Positions 33,032-40,440 of a stretch of 64,000 nt of DNA are shown in pieces. The first letter of the stretch is position 1. Each line of letters starts with the position of its first letter. The stretch lies in the NCBI GenBank assembly GCA_964422145.1, contig CAYQZV010000005.1, positions 51,940-115,939 of the forward strand, in the 5' to 3' direction. Source of the DNA: JACNKV01 sp964422145. GTDB lineage: Bacteria > Fidelibacterota > Marinisomatia > Marinisomatales > JACNKV01. A program made the translations under genes and the position numbers. Under the pieces are notes generated by a model, which searched no databases, had not been told where the DNA came from, and worked only from the letters and a program-made list of their open reading frames with translations.

Positions 33032-34648
33032 TTATTTCAGATATTTCTCGATCGTTTGTCCCAATTTGTCTCCTCTCAGTCCTGTATCCATTTCAACAAT
33101 GATCCCATTTGAATCGATTAGAAGTAAATGCGGGACAAATGAAAGATGGTAACTTTTTGCCACGTCTGTTTCGTAACCGGGGGCGTACAGATGAACCCAG
33201 CTCATTTCACGTTCTTCGGTATACGTTCTTAATTCATTTTCAAACATATCTATGCAAATACTGATAAACTCAATTTTCGATGTATCCAGTTCTGCATAGG
33301 TTGCTTTCATGTTTGGGATTTCTGCAACGCATGGTCCGCAAGACCTTCCCCAAAAATCTAACAGAACTAACTTCTTCCGGTAAGATGAAAGGCTGGCTTC
33401 ATTCCCATATCTGTCAGGCAAAGTAAAATCCGGAGCCGGATGCCCAAGCATACTATCCATATCCATTTGCTCTTTTATGTTCTTTGCCATATAAGAATCC
33501 GGATAGTCTTCTATAAGCCATTTCCCCCAGTAATCTTGTTTGCTTTTATTTTTATTTGTATATCGATAATATGAAGCTACATTATAAAGAATCGAGATTT
33601 TCTTTGCAGGTGAAATATCAGATTCAAGAAGATTGGTGAAAAAAGTTTCATGTTTTTGACGAATGTCAGTTGAATCTCCATCTTCGGTGAATGGATATAA
33701 TTTCATTATATAATTTATGATTCCGGGCATAGGTAAATACGCCATAAACTCTAAATCATCCTTCTTTTCCAAAATGTCTTGATTTCTATCAAATTCATCA
33801 GTCCAACTCCAAAAATATCGATTGAAAATGTAATAAAAATAAAGACTGTCTGATTGGTTGTCTGAGGTCCCGATGATAGTCCTCAATTCATCCATGAGCG
33901 GTTCAAGACCATCTAGTGTTGTATCTACAGCGGCAGCTTTTTCTTTCAGTTTTGGAACCCATTTGGGATATAAATATCTAAATTTCATTTCCCCGATGGG
34001 GAACGATGTATTTAACACATTTGTAAACCCGTAGTACATAGGATTACCCGTAAAATATTCCGGCTGTAAAGTATATTCAATATGAGCAATACCGTTCGTC
34101 ACATTCACTTCGCTAATAAAATCACCGGAGTCATCACAATCTACAATTTTATCCTCACCATTTATAGTACGGTGACCTATATATATTTGATATTTCAAGG
34201 AGGTTTTATCCGTCGGTATATCAATAGTCCATGTATCTCCGTTACGGGTCATGGGTTTAGACTTAGAAATATCAAGACCGTCTATTTCGGTTACGATTCC
34301 AATTTGTGTTGTATCCGGCATCGAATAATGATCAAGCGTTACATTGAATTCATAGAGGTCTTCTAAATAACAATCTAAAAATAACATTTGAGAAGCATAA
34401 CCCTGATGAGCAAAAGTAAATACATATTCGTCTCGGATTGTTAAATTAATTTCAAATTCATTTGTACCTGTAATATTAATTTTATTCTTTAGATCATCTA
34501 CAATTTTTGAAGTTCTTTTATATATGATTTTTCCGTTTGTGACCGGTTTACCGTCAATCAAAGAGAAGTGTCCTTTAATCGTAACCGTAGGCTCTGTTGT
34601 ACAGCTGATTGAGAACAAAATCAGAATGAAAGGGATTAGATGCTTCAT
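33032..34648 (-). CDS. TlpA-like thioredoxin-family lipoprotein
   Basis: This 538-residue lipoprotein (L-F-S-I-S-C, Cys16) has a C-terminal redoxin domain (about 400-538): G-H-P-A-P-D-F-T-L-P-D, then L-L-D-F-W-G-R-S-C-G-P-C and F-V-P-H-L-L-L (cis-Pro). The large N-terminal part resembles the domain found before TlpA modules in Bacteroidetes secreted thiol oxidoreductases; 20-110 is a beta-rich segment. It probably works in periplasmic disulfide or respiratory-protein maturation. Its active site is a plain C-x-x-C, in contrast with the UxxC protein nearby. AGGAG precedes the ATG. Confidence 0.88.
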   Translation of the reverse strand: MKHLIPFILILFSISCTTEPTVTIKGHFSLIDGKPVTNGKIIYKRTSKIVDDLKNKINITGTNEFEINLTIRDEYVFTFAHQGYASQMLFLDCYLEDLYEFNVTLDHYSMPDTTQIGIVTEIDGLDISKSKPMTRNGDTWTIDIPTDKTSLKYQIYIGHRTINGEDKIVDCDDSGDFISEVNVTNGIAHIEYTLQPEYFTGNPMYYGFTNVLNTSFPIGEMKFRYLYPKWVPKLKEKAAAVDTTLDGLEPLMDELRTIIGTSDNQSDSLYFYYIFNRYFWSWTDEFDRNQDILEKKDDLEFMAYLPMPGIINYIMKLYPFTEDGDSTDIRQKHETFFTNLLESDISPAKKISILYNVASYYRYTNKNKSKQDYWGKWLIEDYPDSYMAKNIKEQMDMDSMLGHPAPDFTLPDRYGNEASLSSYRKKLVLLDFWGRSCGPCVAEIPNMKATYAELDTSKIEFISICIDMFENELRTYTEEREMSWVHLYAPGYETDVAKSYHLSFVPHLLLIDSNGIIVEMDTGLRGDKLGQTIEKYLK

Positions 34649-34795
34649 TTTCTATCTCCTGGGTTTTTTGATTATTCAATCAATTACATATAAAATCATT
34701 TGTTAAATGTAACACCAATTTTCCATGTTTTCAACTCATTGAAATGATTCTTCATAAATGTCGTGTCTCCTATGCTTGAATGTGGTGAAAAACAT

Positions 34796-34822
34796 TGCAA
34801 CAAAATACGTGATAATGTTGTC
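34796..34822 (+). promoter_or_regulatory. ECF-type promoter-like site, copy 1
   Basis: TGCAAC at 34796-34801 and GTC at 34820-34822 are separated by 18 bases, the same spacing as two sites beside the ECF sigma gene. It shares TGCAACAAAAT and TGATAATG with the site before that sigma gene, and CYTATAGGTRAGT after the GTC with the site before the gene at 39093. It lies 38 bases before the ATG of the small lipoprotein gene. Confidence 0.6.
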
Positions 34823-34859
34823 CTATAGGTAAGTATCGTAACAATATTAGAGGAAGAAT

Positions 34860-35231
34860 ATGGGAAAATCATTTAAAATTGCAATATTGCCATTGTTGTT
34901 GTTTCTCACTAGTTGCAGCACTGTTTTATTCAACAATGTAAATTCAACATATTCAATTGAATATGATAGAATCATAGCTGTTCAAGATTCAACTATGTTA
35001 ACGCGTTTATCTGCCATGATGCCCGGTACAGAATTTCAATATTTAGGTATTGGTTATGGCGAGTCTTCAGGCGGACCGTTTTACATGCCCGACTTCACCG
35101 AAGCTTATCGTAATGCCGTTGAATCAAAGAAAGGCGATTTATTACTCACCACGAATTATAATCTTTCTGTATTAGGATTCAATTATCGCTTAACAGTCTG
35201 GGGTATGGTCGTCGGTATAAAAGAAGAATAA
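34860..35231 (+). CDS. Small lipoprotein, possibly of the TRL-like family
   Basis: This 123-residue protein has a lipoprotein signal (L-F-L-T-S-C, Cys19). The mature part has a central G-I-G-Y-G-E-S-S-G-G segment, A-Y-R-N-A-V-E-S-K-K-G-D-L-L and a final V-W-G-M-V-V-G, which recalls TRL-like lipoproteins; that name is tentative. It is preceded by GAGGAAG and by a promoter-like site matching the ECF sites around 39000, so it may belong to an envelope-stress regulon. Confidence 0.72.
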   Translation: MGKSFKIAILPLLLFLTSCSTVLFNNVNSTYSIEYDRIIAVQDSTMLTRLSAMMPGTEFQYLGIGYGESSGGPFYMPDFTEAYRNAVESKKGDLLLTTNYNLSVLGFNYRLTVWGMVVGIKEE

Positions 35232-35258
35232 TATACACGGATCATCAGTAGATTGAAA

Positions 35259-35735
35259 TCAAAACCGGGTTTTACAATCTGTGCTCAACTGGCATTGATT
35301 AAATCGTTTACCGCCAATTTCTTCCAGCTCAATTTTGTCAAGCCAATATCCAAACCAAGGTAAGGGTCCTATGGATCGGCATTGTGAAATATAGTATTTT
35401 TCACCTGCTTTTACTCTGATTGTTTCAATCCCTTCGAATAAACCCTTTGCAGTGATTTTGTAAGTACCGGGTTCAACAATAGTATATACAAAAGATTTAT
35501 TGCCAACACGTCCAATATATTTTCCATCAATGTATATTAATGAAGCCGTTTCTTCATACACCCCATGATTAAAAAACTGCCCGACATAAATTACTGCTTG
35601 TCCAATTGGCGGATCTTCGGTTTTTACGAACTGACTGTCTTCTATTGGATGGACGGACCTGTAGGCGGTATAGGGCTCAGATACAGTTACGTTAACCATT
35701 AATAACACCATTAAAGACATGATGAATATTCTCAT
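35259..35735 (-). CDS. Exported small protein, DUF2846-like
   Basis: This 158-residue secreted protein has a signal peptide (M-R-I-F-I-M-S-L-M-V-L-L-M-V-N-V). The frame opens at 35777, but AAGGAG six bases before the ATG at 35735 fixes the start. The mature part (A-V-I-Y-V-G-Q-F, Y-I-D-G-K-Y-I-G, F-V-Y-T-I-V-E-P-G-T-Y-K-I-T-A-K, V-K-A-G-E-K-Y-Y-I) follows the DUF2846 pattern, a beta-sandwich of unknown role often found in lipoproteins. The family assignment is from recall. Confidence 0.72.
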   Translation of the reverse strand: MRIFIMSLMVLLMVNVTVSEPYTAYRSVHPIEDSQFVKTEDPPIGQAVIYVGQFFNHGVYEETASLIYIDGKYIGRVGNKSFVYTIVEPGTYKITAKGLFEGIETIRVKAGEKYYISQCRSIGPLPWFGYWLDKIELEEIGGKRFNQCQLSTDCKTRF

Positions 35736-35811
35736 TTTATACTCCTTTATATGGTTGATTAAAATTTTCACTTTCATTGTTAATACTTTTCAGCGATTAG
35801 TTAAAGATGTA

Positions 35812-36801
35812 TTAGTTCGTCGATATATTTTTCCGATACATTTTCCAAGTGGCGAAATACAGTGCACCGCTTACAAGGATGGACATGAATGTTCGAATAG
35901 AGAAAAAATAAGTCCAGTTGGAGATATATTCGATCGGGTATTGGTTTTCAGTCATTTTCTCTATTGCATCAAAAACATCTATGATTTGTGTTACAAACGC
36001 ATTTTCACCAAAAATCACTGTCAAGGTAGTGCTGGCTAAAATAGGTAACCCGATCCCAATGATCAACGGTCTGTTTTTCACTGAAGCTGACACCAGCATC
36101 AAGAACAGAATAAACGGACTGGACCAAATGAACACCACGATTTGATATAATACCCAGTCAAAAAACAGTTCCGCCATATTGACCCGGCTTAATGGTTCTG
36201 AAAAGATTTTCCAAATGTCCCAGTCTAAGACCATTAATGCGAAATGAGAATATGCAAATAAGAGTAGCATCATGATCACAGTCAAACCAATGAATCCGAA
36301 CCCGCCGGCAGCCAATTTTGATAAAATGATCTTGTGATCAGACATCGGTAAACTGCGGAAGTAAAATGTACTGTCATTTGACCGCTCTTTGTAAAGTGAA
36401 TCAGAAAAGTAGAAGAGAGAGATAAAGACTACGATTAATTGGATAAATGCGAATCCTGTTATGATTCCAAGGGAGTACGCCTTCACAATAATCATCGGAT
36501 TTTTTACTAATACTTTTAGCATATTTTCTTGAGTTTTTAAAGCTATATTAGAATGAACATTCTCCATTTCTTTTATATACTTGGAAAGGGCTTCCTGTTC
36601 TTCTTCGCTTAAATCCCAGTGTTCAAATGCAGTCGCCAATTCCTGCATATCAGAATTGTCCACAGATAACATTTCGTTTGTTAAACGATTCAAAGGGATC
36701 AGTGTTAGTAACAGCAGAAATGAAAATACACCGATCGTCCAAAAGATGACTTTTCTCCATTCCCAGTATTCTCGTTTGAGCATCGCGATAAAGTGGTTCA
36801 T
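35812..36801 (-). CDS. ABC transporter permease (ABC-2 type)
   Basis: This 329-residue membrane protein has about six transmembrane helices: one near 20-38 after an E-Y-W-E-W-R-K start, a cytoplasmic or periplasmic helical stretch to 105, then helices near 110-135, 165-190, 220-240, 250-270 and 300-320. The arrangement fits ABC-2 permeases paired with a GntR regulator. GGAGGT precedes the start, which overlaps the ATPase stop by four bases. Confidence 0.85.
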   Translation of the reverse strand: MNHFIAMLKREYWEWRKVIFWTIGVFSFLLLLTLIPLNRLTNEMLSVDNSDMQELATAFEHWDLSEEEQEALSKYIKEMENVHSNIALKTQENMLKVLVKNPMIIVKAYSLGIITGFAFIQLIVVFISLFYFSDSLYKERSNDSTFYFRSLPMSDHKIILSKLAAGGFGFIGLTVIMMLLLFAYSHFALMVLDWDIWKIFSEPLSRVNMAELFFDWVLYQIVVFIWSSPFILFLMLVSASVKNRPLIIGIGLPILASTTLTVIFGENAFVTQIIDVFDAIEKMTENQYPIEYISNWTYFFSIRTFMSILVSGALYFATWKMYRKNISTN

Positions 36802-37652
36802 GACTTACCTCCAATCAATCCCATGAAAATATCAGATACAGATGGGGTTGATACTTCACCCAGTTTTTCAATCTCTGTTTGGTTAGGGTTTTCCAAAAGG
36901 AAAACCGTTTTCCCCAGCAGTCTATTCTTTGTTAATGGATTCATTTTCAATACCGTTTCTTCATGGTCTTTATTCACGGTGAGTAAAACAAATTTCTCCA
37001 ATAATTTCTCCATAGACTCATATAGGATTATTTTCCCATGATCAATAAAGATTACATCGGTAAGAATGTGTTCTACTTCTTCTACTTGATGGGTTGAAAT
37101 CAACACAGATTTTGTATCATCGAAATAATCTTCTAATACCGATGAATACAGTCGTTTCCGAAAGATAATATCCAACCCGTGGGTCGGCTCATCTAAGATC
37201 AATAATTGAGTGTCCGTCGACAGCACGATCGCTAAATGCAGCTGAGTTTTCATTCCTTTGGATAGATGCTTTACCTTTTTATTAAAGGTGATGTCAGTGG
37301 TTTTAATCATCTCTTCACATTGATCACGATGAAATCCCGGATGAACCATTCCCTGGAATGACAGCACTTGTTTCACCGTCATCCACGGGGGCAGAATGGC
37401 GATATCGTGAATCACTCCGGTTTTATTCATGAGTTGGGGGCGGTCGCTTTTTGGTTCTGTCCCAAGGATGGAGATTTTTCCATCGTATTCAATTAAGCCG
37501 GTCAGAGATCGGAGTAATGTCGTTTTTCCTGCTCCGTTTGGTCCGACCAACCCTACAATTCTCCCTTCGGGAATATTCAGCGTAACACCGTCGAGAGCTT
37601 TTGTGTTTCCGTATTGTTTATTAACATTATTTAATTGGACTAGATTATTCAT
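36798..37652 (-). CDS. ABC transporter ATP-binding protein
   Basis: This 284-residue ATPase has Walker A G-P-N-G-A-G-K-T-T, a divergent signature L-S-K-G-M-K-T-Q-L, Walker B L-L-I-L-D-E-P-T-H-G-L-D and the H-loop S-T-H-Q-V. It resembles ATPases of YtrB/CcmA-like exporters. The frame opens upstream, but the ATG at 37652, directly after the GntR stop and with GAGGG five bases before it, is the better start. It would be co-transcribed with the regulator and permease. Confidence 0.92.
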   Translation of the reverse strand: MNNLVQLNNVNKQYGNTKALDGVTLNIPEGRIVGLVGPNGAGKTTLLRSLTGLIEYDGKISILGTEPKSDRPQLMNKTGVIHDIAILPPWMTVKQVLSFQGMVHPGFHRDQCEEMIKTTDITFNKKVKHLSKGMKTQLHLAIVLSTDTQLLILDEPTHGLDIIFRKRLYSSVLEDYFDDTKSVLISTHQVEEVEHILTDVIFIDHGKIILYESMEKLLEKFVLLTVNKDHEETVLKMNPLTKNRLLGKTVFLLENPNQTEIEKLGEVSTPSVSDIFMGLIGGKS

Positions 37653-37653
37653 T

Positions 37654-38022
37654 CTATCCCTCAAATTGTTTAGTAATTATTTCAATGATTTCGTGTTTGC
37701 TCATGTTTAAAGATTTTGCACGATCTACAAAATCAGGAAGTTCTTTTTCCATAAATGATTTTGATTCAAGTTTTTGTAAGGTGTTTACTGCCCCCGAAGT
37801 CACAAACATCCCCTGTCCGCGTTTTTTCTCAATTAATCCTTCTTGAATTAGGATTTGAGTCGCCTTTAAAATGGTTTGGTGATTGATCCCGTAATCAACG
37901 GCTAACTGACGAACGGAAGGGATCGAGTCGCCTTCTGAGATCGTTCCGGTTAATATCGCGTTTCGGATCAAATCTGCGATTTGAAGATAGATGGGAGTTT
38001 TGCCTGATAAGTCTAATTTCAT
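37654..38022 (-). CDS. GntR-family regulator, YtrA type
   Basis: This 122-residue regulator has a winged helix-turn-helix (about 8-75: P-I-Y-L-Q-I-A-D-L-I-R-N-A-I, S-V-R-Q-L-A-V-D-Y-G-I-N-H-Q-T, K-R-G-Q-G-M-F-V) and only a short helical C-terminal tail, as in the YtrA subfamily, which usually represses a downstream ABC operon including itself. A dyad 14 bases upstream of the start is the likely operator. Confidence 0.92.
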   Translation of the reverse strand: MKLDLSGKTPIYLQIADLIRNAILTGTISEGDSIPSVRQLAVDYGINHQTILKATQILIQEGLIEKKRGQGMFVTSGAVNTLQKLESKSFMEKELPDFVDRAKSLNMSKHEIIEIITKQFEG

Positions 38023-38035
38023 ATTATTTGCTTAT

Positions 38036-38057
38036 GTGTTACGGTAAAGTGTAACAC
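38036..38057 (-). promoter_or_regulatory. Probable operator of the GntR/ABC operon
   Basis: GTGTTAC (38036-38042) and GTAACAC (38051-38057) form a perfect inverted repeat with an eight-base spacer, between the GntR gene and the end of the 114-residue membrane protein gene. YtrA-type regulators commonly bind such a dyad in their own promoter. Autoregulation is inferred. Confidence 0.6.
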
Positions 38058-38096
38058 TATATCACTTATCAGCGCAAGTGTTTTTATCAGATAAAT

Positions 38097-38441
38097 TTAT
38101 TTAATGTGATAGTCTTCCCTAAAACGAAATACAAATGGTATTGTAATGCCAATTAAACCCATGACAATTATGCTGAGGGGAACGGATAATATGAGGGAGA
38201 TATCATCAGAACTGTAAAGGTTGAACCGATGATACAAAGTGAATAGATGTAAGACGATCGGGGATAATTTAATCATCCCCCAAATGATAAACGGTGTCAG
38301 AAAAACAGTTGATAAGATGGATGTCCAGTCCCACTTTAAATGTGAATTTGGAATATGCTCAATATTTCTTTTAACATGTGAAGGCATCTCTTTCATTGAT
38401 TGATCAAAGAGATCGTCTAAATTAACGTGTTCTTTTTTCAT
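38097..38441 (-). CDS. Small membrane protein coupled to the ECF sigma factor
   Basis: This 114-residue protein has a 40-residue soluble N-terminus (H-V-N-L-D-D-L-F-D-Q-S-M-K-E-M-P) and two hydrophobic helices (about 42-70 and 82-105). It overlaps the sigma gene by four bases (ATGA), the usual place for an anti-sigma factor. The short soluble N-terminus plus membrane helices would suit that role, but I see no zinc-binding anti-sigma motif. The role is inferred from position. Confidence 0.72.
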   Translation of the reverse strand: MKKEHVNLDDLFDQSMKEMPSHVKRNIEHIPNSHLKWDWTSILSTVFLTPFIIWGMIKLSPIVLHLFTLYHRFNLYSSDDISLILSVPLSIIVMGLIGITIPFVFRFREDYHIK

Positions 38442-38947
38442 AATGTTAATTCCGTTTTTAATGTTTGTTTTGCCCGATGAATATGAGATTTTAACGTGTT
38501 CTGAGGGATGTCCATAATCTCAGCAATTTCTGCATAGGACTGGTCATGAAAATAAAATAAAGAAATCGCCAGCCGCTGATCTTTGGGTAACGAACCGACA
38601 GCGTTGCGAACCCGAACGTGGGTGTCAGATCGAAGAAAGTCGCTTTCGGGTGTTGAATAGTCTGATAGAGTCATCGGGATTTCATCCATATTTCGATATT
38701 TTTTGTCACGTTTCAGATAGTTGTAACAGGTGTTTTTTGTGATTCGGTAAATCCAGGTGGACATTTTAGCATCTCCTCTGAATTGATCGAATTTTAAATA
38801 AATTTTGACGAAGACTTCCTGAGTGATATCTTCGGCTGCCATTTCGTCCTGGACGGTAAACAGAGCAATATTATAGATCTGCTGACCATATTTATTGACC
38901 AACCCGGTAAAAACAGCATCGTTCATCCCTTTTTTAAACAGTTTCAC
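38438..38947 (-). CDS. ECF-subfamily RNA polymerase sigma factor
   Basis: This 169-residue sigma factor has region 2 (Y-N-I-A-L-F-T-V-Q-D, A-E-D-I-T-Q-E-V-F-V-K-I-Y, S-T-W-I-Y-R-I-T-K-N) and region 4 (L-P-K-D-Q-R-L-A-I-S-L-F-Y, S-Y-A-E-I-A-E-I-M-D-I, T-L-K-S-H-I-H-R-A-K) without region 3, as in extracytoplasmic-function sigma factors. The start is a GTG at 38947; an ATG seven codons in is also possible. A promoter-like site of the type it probably recognises lies 35 bases upstream, suggesting autoregulation. Confidence 0.93.
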   Translation of the reverse strand: MKLFKKGMNDAVFTGLVNKYGQQIYNIALFTVQDEMAAEDITQEVFVKIYLKFDQFRGDAKMSTWIYRITKNTCYNYLKRDKKYRNMDEIPMTLSDYSTPESDFLRSDTHVRVRNAVGSLPKDQRLAISLFYFHDQSYAEIAEIMDIPQNTLKSHIHRAKQTLKTELTL

Positions 38948-38981
38948 TTATATTCGTCAAAAGTTTTCTTAACAGTTGTTA

Positions 38982-39008
38982 GACACCATTATCATTGATT
39001 TTGTTGCA
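38982..39008 (-). promoter_or_regulatory. ECF-type promoter-like site, copy 2 (before the sigma gene)
   Basis: Read on the minus strand, TGCAAC (39008-39003) is followed after 18 bases by GTC (38984-38982). It shares TGCAACAAAAT and TGATAATG with the site at 34796. It points into the ECF sigma gene and is back to back with the plus-strand copy at 39020. Confidence 0.6.
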
Positions 39009-39019
39009 TAAAATTATTC

Positions 39020-39046
39020 TGCAACAATTTAAATTGTATGGTTGTC
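39020..39046 (+). promoter_or_regulatory. ECF-type promoter-like site, copy 3 (before the divergent gene)
   Basis: TGCAAC at 39020-39025 and GTC at 39044-39046 are 18 bases apart. GTTGTCTTATAGGTGAGT around the GTC matches the site at 34796 at nearly every base. It points into the membrane protein gene at 39093. Confidence 0.6.
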
Positions 39047-39092
39047 TTATAGGTGAGTTTAACAAATTTTAATTAAATAATGAGGTAAAAAA

Positions 39093-39458
39093 ATGGATCA
39101 ACATGAAGCAATTATGATTATGTCAAATGCATTTGTAACGTTTACGTCTTTAACTCTAATGGTGCTTATTGGTTTTTGGTTTACATTTAAAAAACGAAGC
39201 TTATTAAGCAAAGAAATTATCGCTGCCATTGAGAAAGGGGCTGACATTCCGTTCCCGAAACCCAAAGAGAGAAATTACTTACATTTGGGCCTGATCTGGT
39301 CCTTTGTTGGATTTGCAATCTTTATTGCCATCTGGGTGCAGGTCCAGGATATTAAACCTGCCATCTGGGGACTGCTTCCGTTTGCATTGGGATTAGCGTT
39401 TTTGTTGATCTATAAGTATCAGAAGAAAAATGATGATGATGTAAAAGAACTTCCGTAA
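39093..39458 (+). CDS. Small two-helix membrane protein (DUF6249-like)
   Basis: This 121-residue protein has transmembrane segments near 8-30 (A-F-V-T-F-T-S-L-T-L-M-V-L-I-G-F-W) and 65-105 (two close helices, with F-V-G-F-A-I-F-I-A-I-W-V in the first), a central K-P-K-E-R-N-Y-L-H-L-G-L motif and a charged tail. Proteins of this plan sit beside ECF sigma genes in Bacteroidetes-like genomes; the DUF name is from recall. It is divergent from the sigma gene and carries its promoter-like site. GAGGT precedes the ATG. Confidence 0.75.
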   Translation: MDQHEAIMIMSNAFVTFTSLTLMVLIGFWFTFKKRSLLSKEIIAAIEKGADIPFPKPKERNYLHLGLIWSFVGFAIFIAIWVQVQDIKPAIWGLLPFALGLAFLLIYKYQKKNDDDVKELP

Positions 39459-39490
39459 ATCATTAAGTTCATCATCAAACATTCCTAGAA

Positions 39491-39520
39491 AAAAGCGGGG
39501 CAATTTATTGTCCCGCTTTT
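39491..39520 (+). terminator. Intrinsic terminator after the small membrane protein
   Basis: AAAAGCGGGGCAA and TTGTCCCGCTTTT pair (one G-T) around a TTTA loop, with A-tract and T-tract flanks that could work in both directions. The 190 bases that follow, up to kdsB, hold no gene that I can see. Confidence 0.85.
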
Positions 39521-39713
39521 CATAATAGGAGTGTTTGTCTACGTTAAATTCCCTGTTTCCTTGTTGTATTTCAAACTAAATTCGCTTAGTATTTTTCATT
39601 GATCAACAGATGATTTATTCCAATCAAATCATTCAATATTTTTGCTGTCATTTTATGTCAGCCCGGGACAGTTATCTCCATTTTTGCACTTCTAAAATGA
39701 TTGAAGGCGTTTT

Positions 39714-40436
39714 GTGAGAACCGTCGGAGTTATACCGGCACGGCTGAATTCGCAGCGGTTCCCTGAAAAGATTTTAGCACCAATCCTTGGGAAACCCATG
39801 ATTGCTTGTGTGGCTGAAAAAGTATCAAAAGCAAAGAAATTGGATGAGGTTATCATTGCAGTTGACGATGTAAAAACTGTGCAAGCATTGAATCCTTATG
39901 GCTTGGATGTGGTCATGACATCTAAAAATCATGCTTCCGGTTCAGATAGAATAGCCGAAGCTGTCCAAGATGTCCACGCGGATATCATTGTGAATATCCA
40001 AGGAGATGAACCGATGATTAATCCGGAGATCATTAATAACATGATCAATGAATTCGATAATCCAAATGTCCAAATGGCTACGGCAGTCAGTACGGTTTTG
40101 TCTCAAAAAGATTTAAATGATCCCAATTTGGTAAAAGCTCGTCTTGACGAAGAAAATAATGCAACAATTTTTACGCGACACCTCCCGGATGGAGAAATTC
40201 AGGGTTGGTATCACCATGTCGGGATTTATGCGTATCGAAAGGAAACTTTATTTCAATTTACTAGTTTACCTCCTTCGGAAAATGAAAAAAAACATAATCT
40301 TGAACAATTACGAGCCTTAGATAATGGAATCAAGATTAAAGTGATTGTTACCGATTTCCCTTTTCGAGGTGTGGATACTCAAGAAGATTTAACATTATTA
40401 TTAGAATACTTAAAAACAGAACGTAAGAAACGATAA
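39714..40436 (+). CDS. kdsB: 3-deoxy-manno-octulosonate cytidylyltransferase (CMP-Kdo synthetase)
   Basis: This 240-residue enzyme activates Kdo as CMP-Kdo for LPS inner core synthesis. Motifs: I-P-A-R-L-N-S-Q-R-F-P-E-K, S-G-S-D-R-I-A-E-A, N-I-Q-G-D-E-P and the C-terminal G-V-D-T-Q-E-D-L. The start is a GTG with GAAGG six bases upstream. It opens a run of seven tightly packed genes for Kdo and LPS transport ending in rpoN. Confidence 0.95.
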   Translation: MRTVGVIPARLNSQRFPEKILAPILGKPMIACVAEKVSKAKKLDEVIIAVDDVKTVQALNPYGLDVVMTSKNHASGSDRIAEAVQDVHADIIVNIQGDEPMINPEIINNMINEFDNPNVQMATAVSTVLSQKDLNDPNLVKARLDEENNATIFTRHLPDGEIQGWYHHVGIYAYRKETLFQFTSLPPSENEKKHNLEQLRALDNGIKIKVIVTDFPFRGVDTQEDLTLLLEYLKTERKKR

Positions 40437-40440
40437 AACT

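Noticed and set aside
34701..34718. Possible second GntR operator (GTTA-like dyad) upstream of the TlpA-like gene
   Set aside because: Half-site spacing differs from the dyad at 38036-38057 and only one half matches.
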